From: Paenibacillus tritici
GTDB lineage: Bacteria > Bacillota > Bacilli > Paenibacillales > Paenibacillaceae
Reading direction: 5' to 3'
Assembly: GCF_013204885.1 (NCBI RefSeq)
Contig: NZ_JABMKX010000007.1
Coordinates: 62,001 to 126,000, forward strand
DNA length: 64,000 nucleotides
In this document: piece after piece, positions 51,970 to 60,372 of the stretch
Layout of the letters: each line of letters starts with the position of its first letter
How positions within the stretch are numbered: position 1 is the first letter of the stretch
Notes under the pieces: model-generated
The model's database searches: none
Seen by the model: the letters and a program-made list of their open reading frames with translations, nothing else
What the model was told of the DNA's origin: nothing
Translations under genes and position numbers: made by a program

Positions 51970-52161
51970 ACAAGTGGAATAACGTATCTTAATTCGCCGA
52001 TTTCGGAGCAATCCAGGGAAGCAAGTGGAAAAACTCCAACTACTATTGTCCGTTTCGGCTTCTTTGGCTGATATGTGATCATTTAAGTGCTATTTTTCCA
52101 ACTCTTGCCGTAATACGGCCCATTCGTCCCTCAGCAAGTGGAGGAAATCCATCTAATTCCG
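51970..52161 (+). repeat. Dispersed repeat family 1, copy D (192 bp)
   Basis: Opens with CAAGTGGAATAACGTATCTT, has the second block AGCAAGTGGAAAAACTCCAA, the inverted AAGTGCTATTTTTCCAAC, and closes with AGCAAGTGGAGGAAATCC. Its last bases (TTCCG) are also the first of the 46-bp array that follows. Confidence 0.8.
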
Positions 52162-52335
52162 CTCCCCGGCTCGCCTTCAGAGCGGCGCTGCTCATCAACA
52201 TGTTCCGCTCCCGGCCTCGCCTTCAGAGCGGCGCTGCTCATCAGCATGTTCCGCCCCGTTTAGCCTTCAGCGAAGCGCATCTCATTAGCACTTTCGCCCC
52301 CCGCTTAGCCTTCGAAGCACTTCTCAGCAGCATTC
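52157..52335 (+). repeat. Tandem array, 46-bp units
   Basis: TTCCGCTCC anchors at 52157 and 52203, TTCCGCCCC at 52249 and TTTCGCCCC at 52292 (steps 46, 46, 43). Each unit holds GCCTTCAGAGCGGCGCTGCT-like sequence, degenerating to the right. Non-coding. Confidence 0.75.
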
Positions 52336-52397
52336 AAACGAATTCAATAATTTTCCATATTTAAGGCTGTCCCGGATGAATAGGTTTTCATTCGGCC

Positions 52398-52437
52398 CGT
52401 ATGATATAAAGTTCGACTTTATCATGAATCATATACG
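52398..52437 (+). promoter_or_regulatory. Leader hairpin next to the cellulase ribosome binding site
   Basis: ATGATATAAAGT (52401-52412) pairs with ACTTTATCAT (52416-52425) with one bulged T, and outer CGTATGAT/ATCATATACG segments extend it. The stem ends directly before GAGGAGGAAAGTG, where it could stabilise the message or tune translation. Confidence 0.5.
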
Positions 52438-52450
52438 AGGAGGAAAGTGA

Positions 52451-54106
52451 ATGACCTTTGGTTTCAGGACACTGGGGAAGATGCTTTTGGCTGTAGCACT
52501 GCTTGCAGGTACCGCCGCTTTTGCCGGACATAGGGTGAATGCGCAGCAGACAACAGGCAGTTATTACCACACTTCGGGCAGCCGGATTGTAGATTCGCAG
52601 GGGAACCCGGCCGTATTCAACGGACTCAACTGGTTTGGCTTCGAGACAGCGAACTATTCCCCGCACGGATTATGGTCGCGTTCCATGGATGATGTGCTCG
52701 ATCAGGTCCGCGCAGAAGGGTACAACTTGATTCGCCTGCCGTTCAGCAGTCAAATGTTCGATCCGGCCTCCCAGGCCAACAGCATTGATTATGCCAAGAA
52801 CCCGGACCTCGCAGGTCTGACTCCCATCGAAATCATGGATACCTTAATCGAAAAAGCCGGCCAGCGCGGCATTCAAATCTTCCTGGACCGCCACCGCCCT
52901 GATTCCGGCGGGCAGTCGACGCTCTGGTATACCGCCGCATATCCTGAATCCCGCTGGATCAGTGACTGGGTGATGCTGGCTGCACGGTATGCGAATAATC
53001 CTACGGTAATCGGTGCCGACCTGCATAATGAGCCTCACGGCACGGCAAGCTGGGGGACCGGCGATCTAAGCACAGACTGGCGGCTCGCAGCTCAGCGGGC
53101 AGGGAATGCAATCCTTGCAGTGAATCCGCACTGGCTGATCATTGTCGAAGGGATCGAGCAGAATGTGCAGGGTAACACCAGTAAGTACTGGTGGGGCGGC
53201 AACCTCACCGGGGTGCGGAATTATCCGGTAACGCTTACCGTTCCGAATCAAGTGGTCTATTCTCCGCATGATTACGGTCCCGGAGTGGCGGAGCAGCCGT
53301 GGTTCAGCGATCCTGCTTTTCCGGCGAATCTGCCTGCCATATGGGATCAGACGTGGGGCTATATCAGCAAAGAGAACATTGCCCCTCTAATCATGGGTGA
53401 ATTCGGAGGACGCAGCGTGGATACCCTCTCGGTTGAAGGGAAGTGGCAAAATAAACTAGTCGATTACATCGGCACGAATGACCTGTACTGGACCTACTGG
53501 ACACTGAATCCCAACAGCGGGGATACCGGCGGTCTGCTGCAGGATGACTGGGCAACCTGGAACCGGCCGAAGCAGCTCATGCTGAACCGGATCATGAAGA
53601 CGGTCACCTTCCCTCCTATTGAACAGCCTGGAGGCCCCGGGACAGGACCTGTAACCGCCACTCCGCTCTACCGCAGTGATGAGGCCGGCAACAACGTGGG
53701 CTCCATCCGGGCAAGTCTTCAGCTAAAGAGCACTTCCACCGTCCCCGTCCCGCTCAGCCAATTCACGATCCGTTACTGGTTCACCCAGGACGGCAGCTCC
53801 GCACACACCATGGAGATTGACTACGCCGTCGTCGGCAAAAACAATATCCAGACCACCATCGTCCCGCTCACAGCTCCGGTCCCTGATGCCGATGCCTACG
53901 CTGAAATCTCCTTTAAGGACGGGGCAGGCAGCCTGGCTGCTTCCGGCTCGACCGGAGAGATCCAGTTCCGTATTCACAAGGATAACTATGCGAATTATAG
54001 CCAGGCCAACGATTACTCCTTCCGGCCGCTGCTGACCAGCTTCACCGCCAACGACCGGATCACTGTATACCATAACGGGACGCTCATCTACGGCGTAGAG
54101 CCGTAA
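52451..54106 (+). CDS. Secreted GH5 endoglucanase with CBM3
   Basis: A 551-residue secreted enzyme. Signal peptide about 1-31. GH5 catalytic domain about 35-385: acid/base Glu194 in DLHNEPHG, nucleophile Glu317 in IMGEFGG, with the conserved RLPFS, HDYGPG and WTYWTLNPNSGD segments. Linker PGGPGTGP about 392-400, then a CBM3 (401-551) starting TPLYRSDEAG. It cuts internal beta-1,4-glucan bonds. Own terminator follows. Confidence 0.93.
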   Translation: MTFGFRTLGKMLLAVALLAGTAAFAGHRVNAQQTTGSYYHTSGSRIVDSQGNPAVFNGLNWFGFETANYSPHGLWSRSMDDVLDQVRAEGYNLIRLPFSSQMFDPASQANSIDYAKNPDLAGLTPIEIMDTLIEKAGQRGIQIFLDRHRPDSGGQSTLWYTAAYPESRWISDWVMLAARYANNPTVIGADLHNEPHGTASWGTGDLSTDWRLAAQRAGNAILAVNPHWLIIVEGIEQNVQGNTSKYWWGGNLTGVRNYPVTLTVPNQVVYSPHDYGPGVAEQPWFSDPAFPANLPAIWDQTWGYISKENIAPLIMGEFGGRSVDTLSVEGKWQNKLVDYIGTNDLYWTYWTLNPNSGDTGGLLQDDWATWNRPKQLMLNRIMKTVTFPPIEQPGGPGTGPVTATPLYRSDEAGNNVGSIRASLQLKSTSTVPVPLSQFTIRYWFTQDGSSAHTMEIDYAVVGKNNIQTTIVPLTAPVPDADAYAEISFKDGAGSLAASGSTGEIQFRIHKDNYANYSQANDYSFRPLLTSFTANDRITVYHNGTLIYGVEP

Positions 54107-54196
54107 CCAAGCGGAAACGGCTACGAGGCTATCCCAAAGGCAGGTTTTCTACGGCGGAAGACAGTTCTCTTCATTCTTAAAACCAACAAAAAGTGA

Positions 54197-54242
54197 GCAG
54201 AGCAGCGATTTTCCCATTTGGAGGATCGCTGCTCTGCGTTTT
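54197..54242 (+). terminator. Bidirectional terminator
   Basis: A perfect 13-bp stem: GCAGAGCAGCGAT (54197-54209) with ATCGCTGCTCTGC (54225-54237), followed by GTTTTT; A-rich on the other side for the convergent tetR. Confidence 0.88.
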
Positions 54243-54245
54243 TGG

Positions 54246-54830
54246 TCATTGGGGGCTCATGGGAAATCCGCCCGTGATCAGCGGCATTACCCGCTCCGCC
54301 AGTTCGGAGGAAGACTCTGATCTTCCCTCCAGATTCCAGCGGTAGGTTACGCCATATAAGGACCAGCTTAGCAGGGTGGCGGCAGTTGCAAGCGGCTTCG
54401 AATCTGTAGCTGCAGCTGATCCGGAGATCAGCTGCAGGATAAGTTTCTCGAGATGCAGCTTAATATTCTCCTCAAGTAAGAGAGCTACAGAATCATATCT
54501 TTTGAAACAGCGGTGGCTGTTTTCATGATAATTACATAATGCTACTATCAGCTCTTGAAGCGTTTTCTCAGTCAACGGTCCTTTTGCATCGACTTTATGG
54601 AGGACCATATTCGTAAAGGCATCTAACAAAAAGGCTTCGAACAGCGCATATTTATCCTGGAAATGTGCATAAAAGGTGGTCCTGTTAATCGTAGCTGCTT
54701 TGGTAATGTCGCCGACGGTTATCGAGTTGAAGTCCATGATATTCAATTGCCGGACGAAGGCATCCAGAATTAATTGACGGGTCCGAATCACCCGCGGGTC
54801 GTTCGGATTGGGGGGAAGTATGCCAGCCAT
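54246..54830 (-). CDS. TetR family regulator (YxaF/DhaS-like C-terminus)
   Basis: About 194 residues from the ATG at 54830 (frame open to 54893). HTH about 15-60: RTRQLILDAFVRQL, then FNSITVGDITKAATINRTTF and YAHFQDKYALFEAFL. The TetR_C domain type with CFKRYDS and LLEENIKLHLEKLI is seen in many Bacillus TetR proteins of the TetR_C_7/8 groups. Divergent from the flavin oxidoreductase, its likely target. Confidence 0.88.
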   Translation of the reverse strand: MAGILPPNPNDPRVIRTRQLILDAFVRQLNIMDFNSITVGDITKAATINRTTFYAHFQDKYALFEAFLLDAFTNMVLHKVDAKGPLTEKTLQELIVALCNYHENSHRCFKRYDSVALLLEENIKLHLEKLILQLISGSAAATDSKPLATAATLLSWSLYGVTYRWNLEGRSESSSELAERVMPLITGGFPMSPQ

Positions 54831-54856
54831 CCAAGGAGCGCCCCTTTCAGAAGAGA

Positions 54857-54876
54857 TTATAATCCTCTTATTATAA
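54857..54876. promoter_or_regulatory. Dyad at the tetR promoter
   Basis: TTATAAT (54857-54863) and ATTATAA (54870-54876) form a perfect inverted repeat with a 6-bp spacer. Both arms contain TATAAT and may serve as -10 elements or as the repressor site. Confidence 0.5.
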
Positions 54877-55048
54877 ACATGTGCTCTGTACACAACAAAT
54901 AGGATCTGCCAATACGACAGTTTTTCCGGCTTCTAGCTTAAGCAACAACTTGGGCAGTTTGTTGGTTGAAGGGAGGATTGGAGCTTGTTACTATTGCATT
55001 CATACCCCGCTTTGAGAATAATCATTCAACCTACAGGAGGCGTTAACC

Positions 55049-56158
55049 ATGGCTAAACAACAGGAGCAAATCCATTCACTGGAGACCTTATTTGAACCGT
55101 ACACGGTTCAACAATTAACTATACCCAACCGGATTGTAATGTCACCGATGGCGCGTGCTTTTTCACCGGAGGGAGTACCGGGTGAGGATATGGCAGCGTA
55201 TTACCGCCGCCGTGCTGAGAATGGGGTGGGGCTAATCATCACCGTTGGTATGATTGACCATCCGGCAGCAAGCAGTGATCCGGGACTGGCTAATCTCTTT
55301 GGTGAAGCCGCTCTGAACGGCTGGCGTGAAGTCATCAGACAGGTTCATGAGGCCGGCGGTATCATTTTTCCGCAGTTGTCACATATGGGAATGATTCGGT
55401 CCATGGGTTCCCAGCCTCACCCGGATGCACCATCAATCGGGCCATCAGGACTCGACATGCAGGGGAACAAGATAAGCGGGCCGATGACAGAAGAAGAAAT
55501 TGCCGGGGTCATTCAGGCCTATGCCGATGCGGCAGTGAATGCACAGCAAGCTGGCTTCGACGGAATAGAGCTCTCCGGCGGCCACGGCTTGTTGATTGAC
55601 CAGTTCTTCTGGGAAATAACCAATCAGCGGACGGACCGCTATGGCGGCGATTTCCTGAAGCGTACCCGGTTTGCAGCCGAAGTTGTCCAGGCCGTCCGCG
55701 CTGTAGTCGGACCGGATTATCCGATTTCCATCCGGTTGTCCCAGTGGAAGATGGGGGATTACACGGCGAAGCTGGTGGATACACCGGAGCAGCTGGAGCA
55801 ATTCCTGGATGTGCTGGTACAGGCAGGGGTGGATATTTTCCACATCTCGACCCGCAGGTTCTGGGACCCGGAATTCGCGGGCTCGGAGCTGGGTCTCGCC
55901 GGATGGGTGAAGAAGCTTACCGGGAAGCCGACGATTGCCGTTGGTTCCGTAGGCATGGACAATGATCCCGCTGAAGGCGGGGATGCAGACCATCAAGGGA
56001 TGGAGGAGCTGCTGAAGCGGCTGGACCACCAGGAGTTCGATCTGGTAGCGGTTGGACGCGCACTTCTGGGTGATCCGGCATGGGCGAAGAAAATCCGTGA
56101 GGGCAGGTTGGAGGAAATTCAAGCCTTTACTCCAGAGGCGGCGGCCCAATTGTACTGA
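55049..56158 (+). CDS. Old yellow enzyme-type NADH:flavin oxidoreductase
   Basis: A 369-residue FMN TIM-barrel enzyme. Start FEPYTVQQLTIPNRIVMSPM (16-35), the SQLSHMGM-like QLSHMG motif, the FDGIELSGGHGLLIDQFFW region with the catalytic-type residues, and VAVGRALLGDPAW for phosphate binding. OYE enzymes reduce activated C=C bonds and electrophiles. A canonical OYE would have H-N or H-H substrate ligands; here GGHGLLIDQF supplies the His. The start follows AGGAGGCG. Controlled presumably by the divergent TetR. Confidence 0.9.
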   Translation: MAKQQEQIHSLETLFEPYTVQQLTIPNRIVMSPMARAFSPEGVPGEDMAAYYRRRAENGVGLIITVGMIDHPAASSDPGLANLFGEAALNGWREVIRQVHEAGGIIFPQLSHMGMIRSMGSQPHPDAPSIGPSGLDMQGNKISGPMTEEEIAGVIQAYADAAVNAQQAGFDGIELSGGHGLLIDQFFWEITNQRTDRYGGDFLKRTRFAAEVVQAVRAVVGPDYPISIRLSQWKMGDYTAKLVDTPEQLEQFLDVLVQAGVDIFHISTRRFWDPEFAGSELGLAGWVKKLTGKPTIAVGSVGMDNDPAEGGDADHQGMEELLKRLDHQEFDLVAVGRALLGDPAWAKKIREGRLEEIQAFTPEAAAQLY

Positions 56159-56203
56159 ATCATAGATAATCTCCAAGAACTGCTCTACTACCCTTGCTCT
56201 TCC

Positions 56204-56255
56204 AAAAAAAACGCACGGGAATGAGAAATTCTCTCTGTACCCGTGCGTTTTTTTT
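56204..56255. terminator. Bidirectional terminator
   Basis: AACGCACGGG (56210-56219) pairs with CCCGTGCGTT (56240-56249), with eight A on the left and eight T on the right and an inner GAGAAATTCTC hairpin. Serves the convergent OYE and nucleotidyltransferase genes. Confidence 0.92.
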
Positions 56256-56270
56256 GATTATTAACCCAGA

Positions 56271-57017
56271 TCACTCTGCCTGTTCCCCCAGCCTGACCCG
56301 CATCTCTGCGTAGGCCTCCGGGGTGCCGACATCATCAATCGTCCCCTCCGTATAATAGGCCCGCATCTCCTGGCGGGAATGCAGCCACTCGGGGAAATAA
56401 CTCGGCGCATCCGGGTTGCCCCCCTCGGCCAGATAACGGGAGAACAGCGGCAGCGTGGACCGCTTATAGATATAGAGAGCGAATACGCCTATGTTCGAGC
56501 GGGGCTCCTGCGGCTTCTCCTCCAGCGACAGGACCCGCATCTGCGCATCCAGCTCCGCCACACCGATACTGCGAAGCTCAGCCGGATCATCTACCTTACG
56601 GACAAGAATACAGTCGGTACCCACCTCGTGAAAATACTCCAAGTACCCCTCAAGGCCGAATCCCAGCACATTATCGCCTGCCAGAACCAGCAGATCCTCC
56701 TGCGGCTGTTCCCGCTCCAGCACAAACTGGATATCGCCAATCGCGCCTAACCGGCCCTCAGGAGAAGAAGTGCCATCGTTCAGCACCCGAACCGGCTTCA
56801 AGCCCTGATACTGCTGCTGCCACTGTTCAAAAGCATGAAAAAAGCGGTCATTCGTCACAATGAGAATCTCTGAAATCTCCTCCAGTACCTCCAGCCGGGC
56901 GGCCAGCAGATCCAGGATCGTCCGACTCCCCTGAACAGGCAGCAGCGGCTTGGGGGTATCCCGGGTTAACGGATAGAGGCGGGTGGCATATCCCGCAGCC
57001 AAGATTAGTGCAATCAT
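56271..57017 (-). CDS. Sugar-phosphate nucleotidyltransferase
   Basis: A 248-residue NTP_transferase-fold enzyme. N-terminal ILAAGYATRLYPLTRDTPKP (4-23, the signature GxGxR lysine-proline motif), DNVLGF with the metal Asp, and IGVAEL, EEKPQEP and DDVGTPEAY. It activates a sugar phosphate with NTP; the sugar is unknown. Follows the tetR gene by 15 bp with AGGAG upstream, so it is co-transcribed with the regulator. Confidence 0.88.
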   Translation of the reverse strand: MIALILAAGYATRLYPLTRDTPKPLLPVQGSRTILDLLAARLEVLEEISEILIVTNDRFFHAFEQWQQQYQGLKPVRVLNDGTSSPEGRLGAIGDIQFVLEREQPQEDLLVLAGDNVLGFGLEGYLEYFHEVGTDCILVRKVDDPAELRSIGVAELDAQMRVLSLEEKPQEPRSNIGVFALYIYKRSTLPLFSRYLAEGGNPDAPSYFPEWLHSRQEMRAYYTEGTIDDVGTPEAYAEMRVRLGEQAE

Positions 57018-57032
57018 CCCTTGTTCGCTCCT

Positions 57033-57710
57033 CTACTCTGGCTTGGATGCGGCAAACAAGGACTCAGACAGCAGCATCATTGTTTGTCTATATATGGTAT
57101 GGGCTGCCTCCACATCACCCAGGAACCCGCCCATATACAGGTGGATTACACCGTGCAGCGATGCCCATATGGTGCTGACCAGGTTCCCGGTCTCTTCCTG
57201 ATCCGAGATCTGTCCCTGCTCCTGGGCAGTGCTGATTAGAACCAGCAGGCGGTGTATGGCAGTCATCGTTCCCTGCATACTCTCCGCATCCGGCTTGAAC
57301 TCGGCAAAAGCCCCTCCGAACATCAGCTTATAGTAGCTGGTGTAGTCCTGTCCGAACTGCCAGAACGCTTCGCCCAGATCCAGCAGATGCTGCAGCAGAT
57401 CTGGCGACGGCGGCACCTCTTCGAAGCGCTGGGCCAGCAGCTTGCAGCCCTCCAGATACAATTGCTGGGCCAGACCCTCTTTATTGACAAACAAATTGTA
57501 AATGATCTTGGTGGAGCAGCCCATTCTTTGCGATACTCTGCGCACAGTGACGGCCTCCGGCCCCTCTTCCTGAAGAATGGCGGCGGCCGCATCCACCACA
57601 AGCTTACGGAGATTCTCCGTATTTTGCAGACGGGCTTCCTGATATGTTTTTAATACCCGCTCCGTGGAGGGTGAAGATTTGTCTTCGCTACTGATAAGAA
57701 TCACCTTCAT
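57033..57710 (-). CDS. TetR family regulator
   Basis: A 225-residue repressor. HTH about 34-80: NLRKLVVDAAAAILQEEGPE, then AVTVRRVSQRMGCSTKIIY and NLFVNKEGL. The rest is a helical ligand domain of the TetR_C_33 type. It is divergent from an SDR / SMP-30-like operon whose promoter carries the dyad GGAAACAGTGTTACC, and it is the first gene of a unit with the nucleotidyltransferase. Confidence 0.88.
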   Translation of the reverse strand: MKVILISSEDKSSPSTERVLKTYQEARLQNTENLRKLVVDAAAAILQEEGPEAVTVRRVSQRMGCSTKIIYNLFVNKEGLAQQLYLEGCKLLAQRFEEVPPSPDLLQHLLDLGEAFWQFGQDYTSYYKLMFGGAFAEFKPDAESMQGTMTAIHRLLVLISTAQEQGQISDQEETGNLVSTIWASLHGVIHLYMGGFLGDVEAAHTIYRQTMMLLSESLFAASKPE

Positions 57711-57816
57711 TCGGTTATCATGTTATGGACCAGCAACAGAGTTGCCCGGTTATAACAGGAATTCTAAACATTTGAACATAGGTTGTCAATTGAACCCTCA
57801 CGCTCAAAAAAAGGAG

Positions 57817-57871
57817 TTGACACAGGCGCGTCCTTTTGGTTACTATGATTCACATAGGAAACAGTGTTACC
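57817..57871 (+). promoter_or_regulatory. Promoter and operator of the SDR / SMP-30-like operon
   Basis: -35 TTGACA (57817-57822), 18-bp spacer, -10 TACTAT (57841-57846). The dyad GGAAACA-G-TGTTACC (57857-57871, 6 of 7 bp complementary) lies just downstream of the -10, where a TetR repressor would block initiation. Confidence 0.7.
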
Positions 57872-57905
57872 AAAACAAAACATTGTACCAGAAGGAGTAG
57901 AACTT

Positions 57906-58706
57906 ATGAATATTAAAGGAAAATGGTCGTTGATCACCGGGGCCTCTTCGGGAATCGGCGAACAGTTCGCAAGACAGTTAGCCAAGGAAGGCAGTCATCT
58001 GGTGCTGGTAGCCCGAACCAAAAGCAAACTTGAAGCGCTCGCAGCCGAGTTGACGCGCAGCCATGGAGTCCAGTGCCGGGTTATTCCCCTGGATCTATCG
58101 CTCGAAGGCGCTGCCGGAGAGCTGTACCGTCAATGCCAGCAGCTTGGCCTGAGTATAGATCTGCTGGTTAACAATGCGGGCTTTGCCACCCACGGCCTAT
58201 TCGAGGAGGTCTCCGGCGAACGGCAGCATGAAGAAGTGATGCTCAACGTCACCGCTGTAGTCGATATGACTCATTTATTCCTTCCCGGCATGCTCCACAG
58301 AGGGGCAGGTGCGGTGATCAATGTATCGTCGACCGCAGGCTTTCAGCCGCTGCCTTATATGGCCGTATACGGGGCGACCAAGGCCTTTGTCTTGTCCTTT
58401 ACCGACGCGCTGTGGTGGGAGAATCGTAATCGCGGCGTTCAATTCTTCGCCCTGTGTCCAGGCTCGACGGAGACTAATTTCTTCAACGTGGTGGGTACGG
58501 AGGATGCGTCTGTCGGCGGCGCGAAGGACACGCCGGAGCGGGTAGTAGCCCTTACCCTGCGCGCTATGGCCAGAGGGAAACAGTATGTTGTTCCGGGACT
58601 CCGCAATTACCTGAGTGCCCAGATTACCCGGTTCATGACCCGCAGACAAGGTCTGCGGCTGGTTGGCGGTATGCTTCGCCCTACACACTCTAAGGAGGAT
58701 CTATAA
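57906..58706 (+). CDS. Short-chain dehydrogenase/reductase
   Basis: About 266 residues from the ATG at 57906, with AGAAGGAG 9 nt upstream. Cofactor loop TGASSGIG (11-18), NNAG, serine in NVSST and the YGATK active site; the segment LLHRGAGAVINVSST is typical of DltE/YqjQ-like members. The C-terminal 40 residues are basic and hydrophobic (ARGKQYVVPGLRNYLSAQI). It is translationally coupled to the next gene by a one-base overlap (TAATG). Confidence 0.88.
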   Translation: MNIKGKWSLITGASSGIGEQFARQLAKEGSHLVLVARTKSKLEALAAELTRSHGVQCRVIPLDLSLEGAAGELYRQCQQLGLSIDLLVNNAGFATHGLFEEVSGERQHEEVMLNVTAVVDMTHLFLPGMLHRGAGAVINVSSTAGFQPLPYMAVYGATKAFVLSFTDALWWENRNRGVQFFALCPGSTETNFFNVVGTEDASVGGAKDTPERVVALTLRAMARGKQYVVPGLRNYLSAQITRFMTRRQGLRLVGGMLRPTHSKEDL

Positions 58707-59839
58707 TGTCCACAGTAACCAATCCACGTAAACGTTCCACCGGTCAACACATCCGCAGATGGGGTTTGGTCCTGCTCGGGGTCATTGTGCTGGGAATCGC
58801 CGGATTCCTGCTGATGCCTGCCCCGGTGGAGCCCGCTGTATGGTCTGCACCTGCCGCCCCTTCTTTTGAGACGGAGGGTCCCTGGAAAGAGAACAACAAG
58901 CTTAGCTCCGCAGAGCTTGTGACAGACCGCGCGAAGTTCCCGGAATTTATCACTTTTGATGCCGCGGGGCGGCTATATACAGGCGACTCTGACGGCACAA
59001 TCTACCGGGTGGCCTTCGATGCGGAAGGCAAAGCGCAGCCGGCCGAAGTGTTCGCCGATACCCAGGGAACACCTAACGGGCTGAAATTCGATGCCGACGG
59101 AAATTTGATTGTGGCGGATATTCAGAAGGGGCTGCTGTCGATTGACAAGGATGGAAAGATTGAAGTGTTGGCCACTGAAGTAGATGGAGGACCGATCTAT
59201 CTGGCGAATGAGCTGGACATCGCGCAAGACGGATCGATCTATTTCTCCGATACCTCTAACTATGGGAAGGTCATGTTCAAAGAGATCGCCGAGAACAAAC
59301 CGCATGGACGATTGTTGAAATATGATCCGCAGACCAAGCAGACAACCGTTCTGCTGAAGGATTTGTATTTCGCCAACGGAGTCGTATTGTCTGCCGATGA
59401 AGATTTCGTACTTGTTGCTGAATCTTACCATTACCAGCTGACCCGCTATTGGCTGAAGGGGCCCAAGCAAGGCACCTCTGATCTTTTTGCGGAGAATCTG
59501 GCGGGGTTCCCGGACAATATCACCCGGGATGCCCAGGGACACTTCTGGGTAGGGGTATTCACGACCCGTCTGGCTTTTGCCGATTACATGCATAGTCACC
59601 CCTGGGTAGCAGCAACGATGTCCAAAGTTCCGCAGCCCTTGTTGAATGGAGCAAGTGCCCCGGTGAAGCACGGACTAGTCGCAGAATACGGACCCGAAGG
59701 AGAGCTAGTGAACAGCTGGCATGATCCGAAAGGAACCTTGTATGGCATCACCACTGCCGTAAGCCACGGGGAGTATTTATATCTCGGAACCGCACCAGGC
59801 GGCAGCCAGGGAGTTCACCGGGTGCTTTTGAAGCCGTAA
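58706..59839 (+). CDS. SMP-30/strictosidine-synthase-like six-bladed propeller hydrolase
   Basis: A 377-residue membrane-anchored protein: a single N-terminal span (WGLVLLGVIVLGIAGFLLMP, about 19-38) and an extracytoplasmic propeller. Metal-type residues are recognisable in TPNGLKFDADGNL, NELDIAQDGSIYFSDTSN and FANGVVLSADEDFVLVAES, as in the strictosidine synthase/APMAP family. Probable lactone or ester hydrolase. Forms an operon with the SDR: a dehydrogenase followed by a lactonase is a recurrent arrangement for oxidising alcohols or sugars to lactones and then opening them. Confidence 0.85.
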   Translation: MSTVTNPRKRSTGQHIRRWGLVLLGVIVLGIAGFLLMPAPVEPAVWSAPAAPSFETEGPWKENNKLSSAELVTDRAKFPEFITFDAAGRLYTGDSDGTIYRVAFDAEGKAQPAEVFADTQGTPNGLKFDADGNLIVADIQKGLLSIDKDGKIEVLATEVDGGPIYLANELDIAQDGSIYFSDTSNYGKVMFKEIAENKPHGRLLKYDPQTKQTTVLLKDLYFANGVVLSADEDFVLVAESYHYQLTRYWLKGPKQGTSDLFAENLAGFPDNITRDAQGHFWVGVFTTRLAFADYMHSHPWVAATMSKVPQPLLNGASAPVKHGLVAEYGPEGELVNSWHDPKGTLYGITTAVSHGEYLYLGTAPGGSQGVHRVLLKP

Positions 59840-59887
59840 GATTGTTACATTAATCCACTCTGCTGCCGGGTTTGAGGCAGTCCAAAT

Positions 59888-59919
59888 AGCAGCCCTCTCC
59901 GGCAGGAGGGGCTGCTGTT
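59888..59919 (+). terminator. Terminator of the SDR / SMP-30-like operon
   Basis: AGCAGCCCTC (59888-59897) pairs with GAGGGGCTGCT (59906-59916, one mismatch), followed by GTTTAT. Confidence 0.75.
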
Positions 59920-59991
59920 TATGTAGAAGTATTACCTTTAAAAATTTCTCTTAACACATTTGTAGCTAATCGAACCTTATCACTGTTGGAC

Positions 59992-60114
59992 TCACGGAGC
60001 ATGAATCAGATTAACGTCTAAGGTCTCAGCAATTTTGGATAAATTCAATAGCGATACATTCTTTTCGCCCCGTTCGATTTGCCCTATATAGGAAAAATGA
60101 AAATTTTTCAGGAT
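59992..60114 (-). pseudogene. Remnant of an XRE-family regulator
   Basis: Reading the minus strand from about 60114, the frame gives HFSYIGQIERGEKNVSLL and NLSKIAETLDVNLIHAP before a TGA at 59992-59994. These are helices 3-5 of a canonical HTH_3 domain; the first two helices (the TQEQLAE part) are gone, replaced by unrelated sequence, and no start codon with a ribosome binding site precedes it. This is a truncated gene. Three intact XRE-related genes lie within 2 kb. Confidence 0.75.
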
Positions 60115-60150
60115 AATTATGGTAGAATCGAAGGTGAACGGAGGAGAACC

Positions 60151-60354
60151 ATGAAACGATTCCTTGCCTCAAAAACTTTTCTAATCACATCTATTCTGTT
60201 CAGTCTGCTATTCATTGTGAATCTGACTGCAACACCTGACGACACATCCATAGATATTGTACTCAGCATCCTCAAATCTGTCTTAGCAGGAGTGATAAGC
60301 GGATTCTTGATTGGCGGACTGATCTTTCTTTTACGGAAGAAGAACAAGATTTGA
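60151..60354 (+). CDS. Small two-span membrane protein
   Basis: 67 residues from the ATG at 60151 (AACGGAGGAG upstream); the upstream in-frame ATG at 60079 lies in the XRE remnant. Two predicted spans: LITSILFSLLFIVNLTA and IVLSILKSVLAGVISGFLIG-type sequence ending LLRKKNKI. Function unknown. Convergent with the TPR-like gene. Confidence 0.65.
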   Translation: MKRFLASKTFLITSILFSLLFIVNLTATPDDTSIDIVLSILKSVLAGVISGFLIGGLIFLLRKKNKI

Positions 60355-60372
60355 ACCTAACTCCACATGCAC

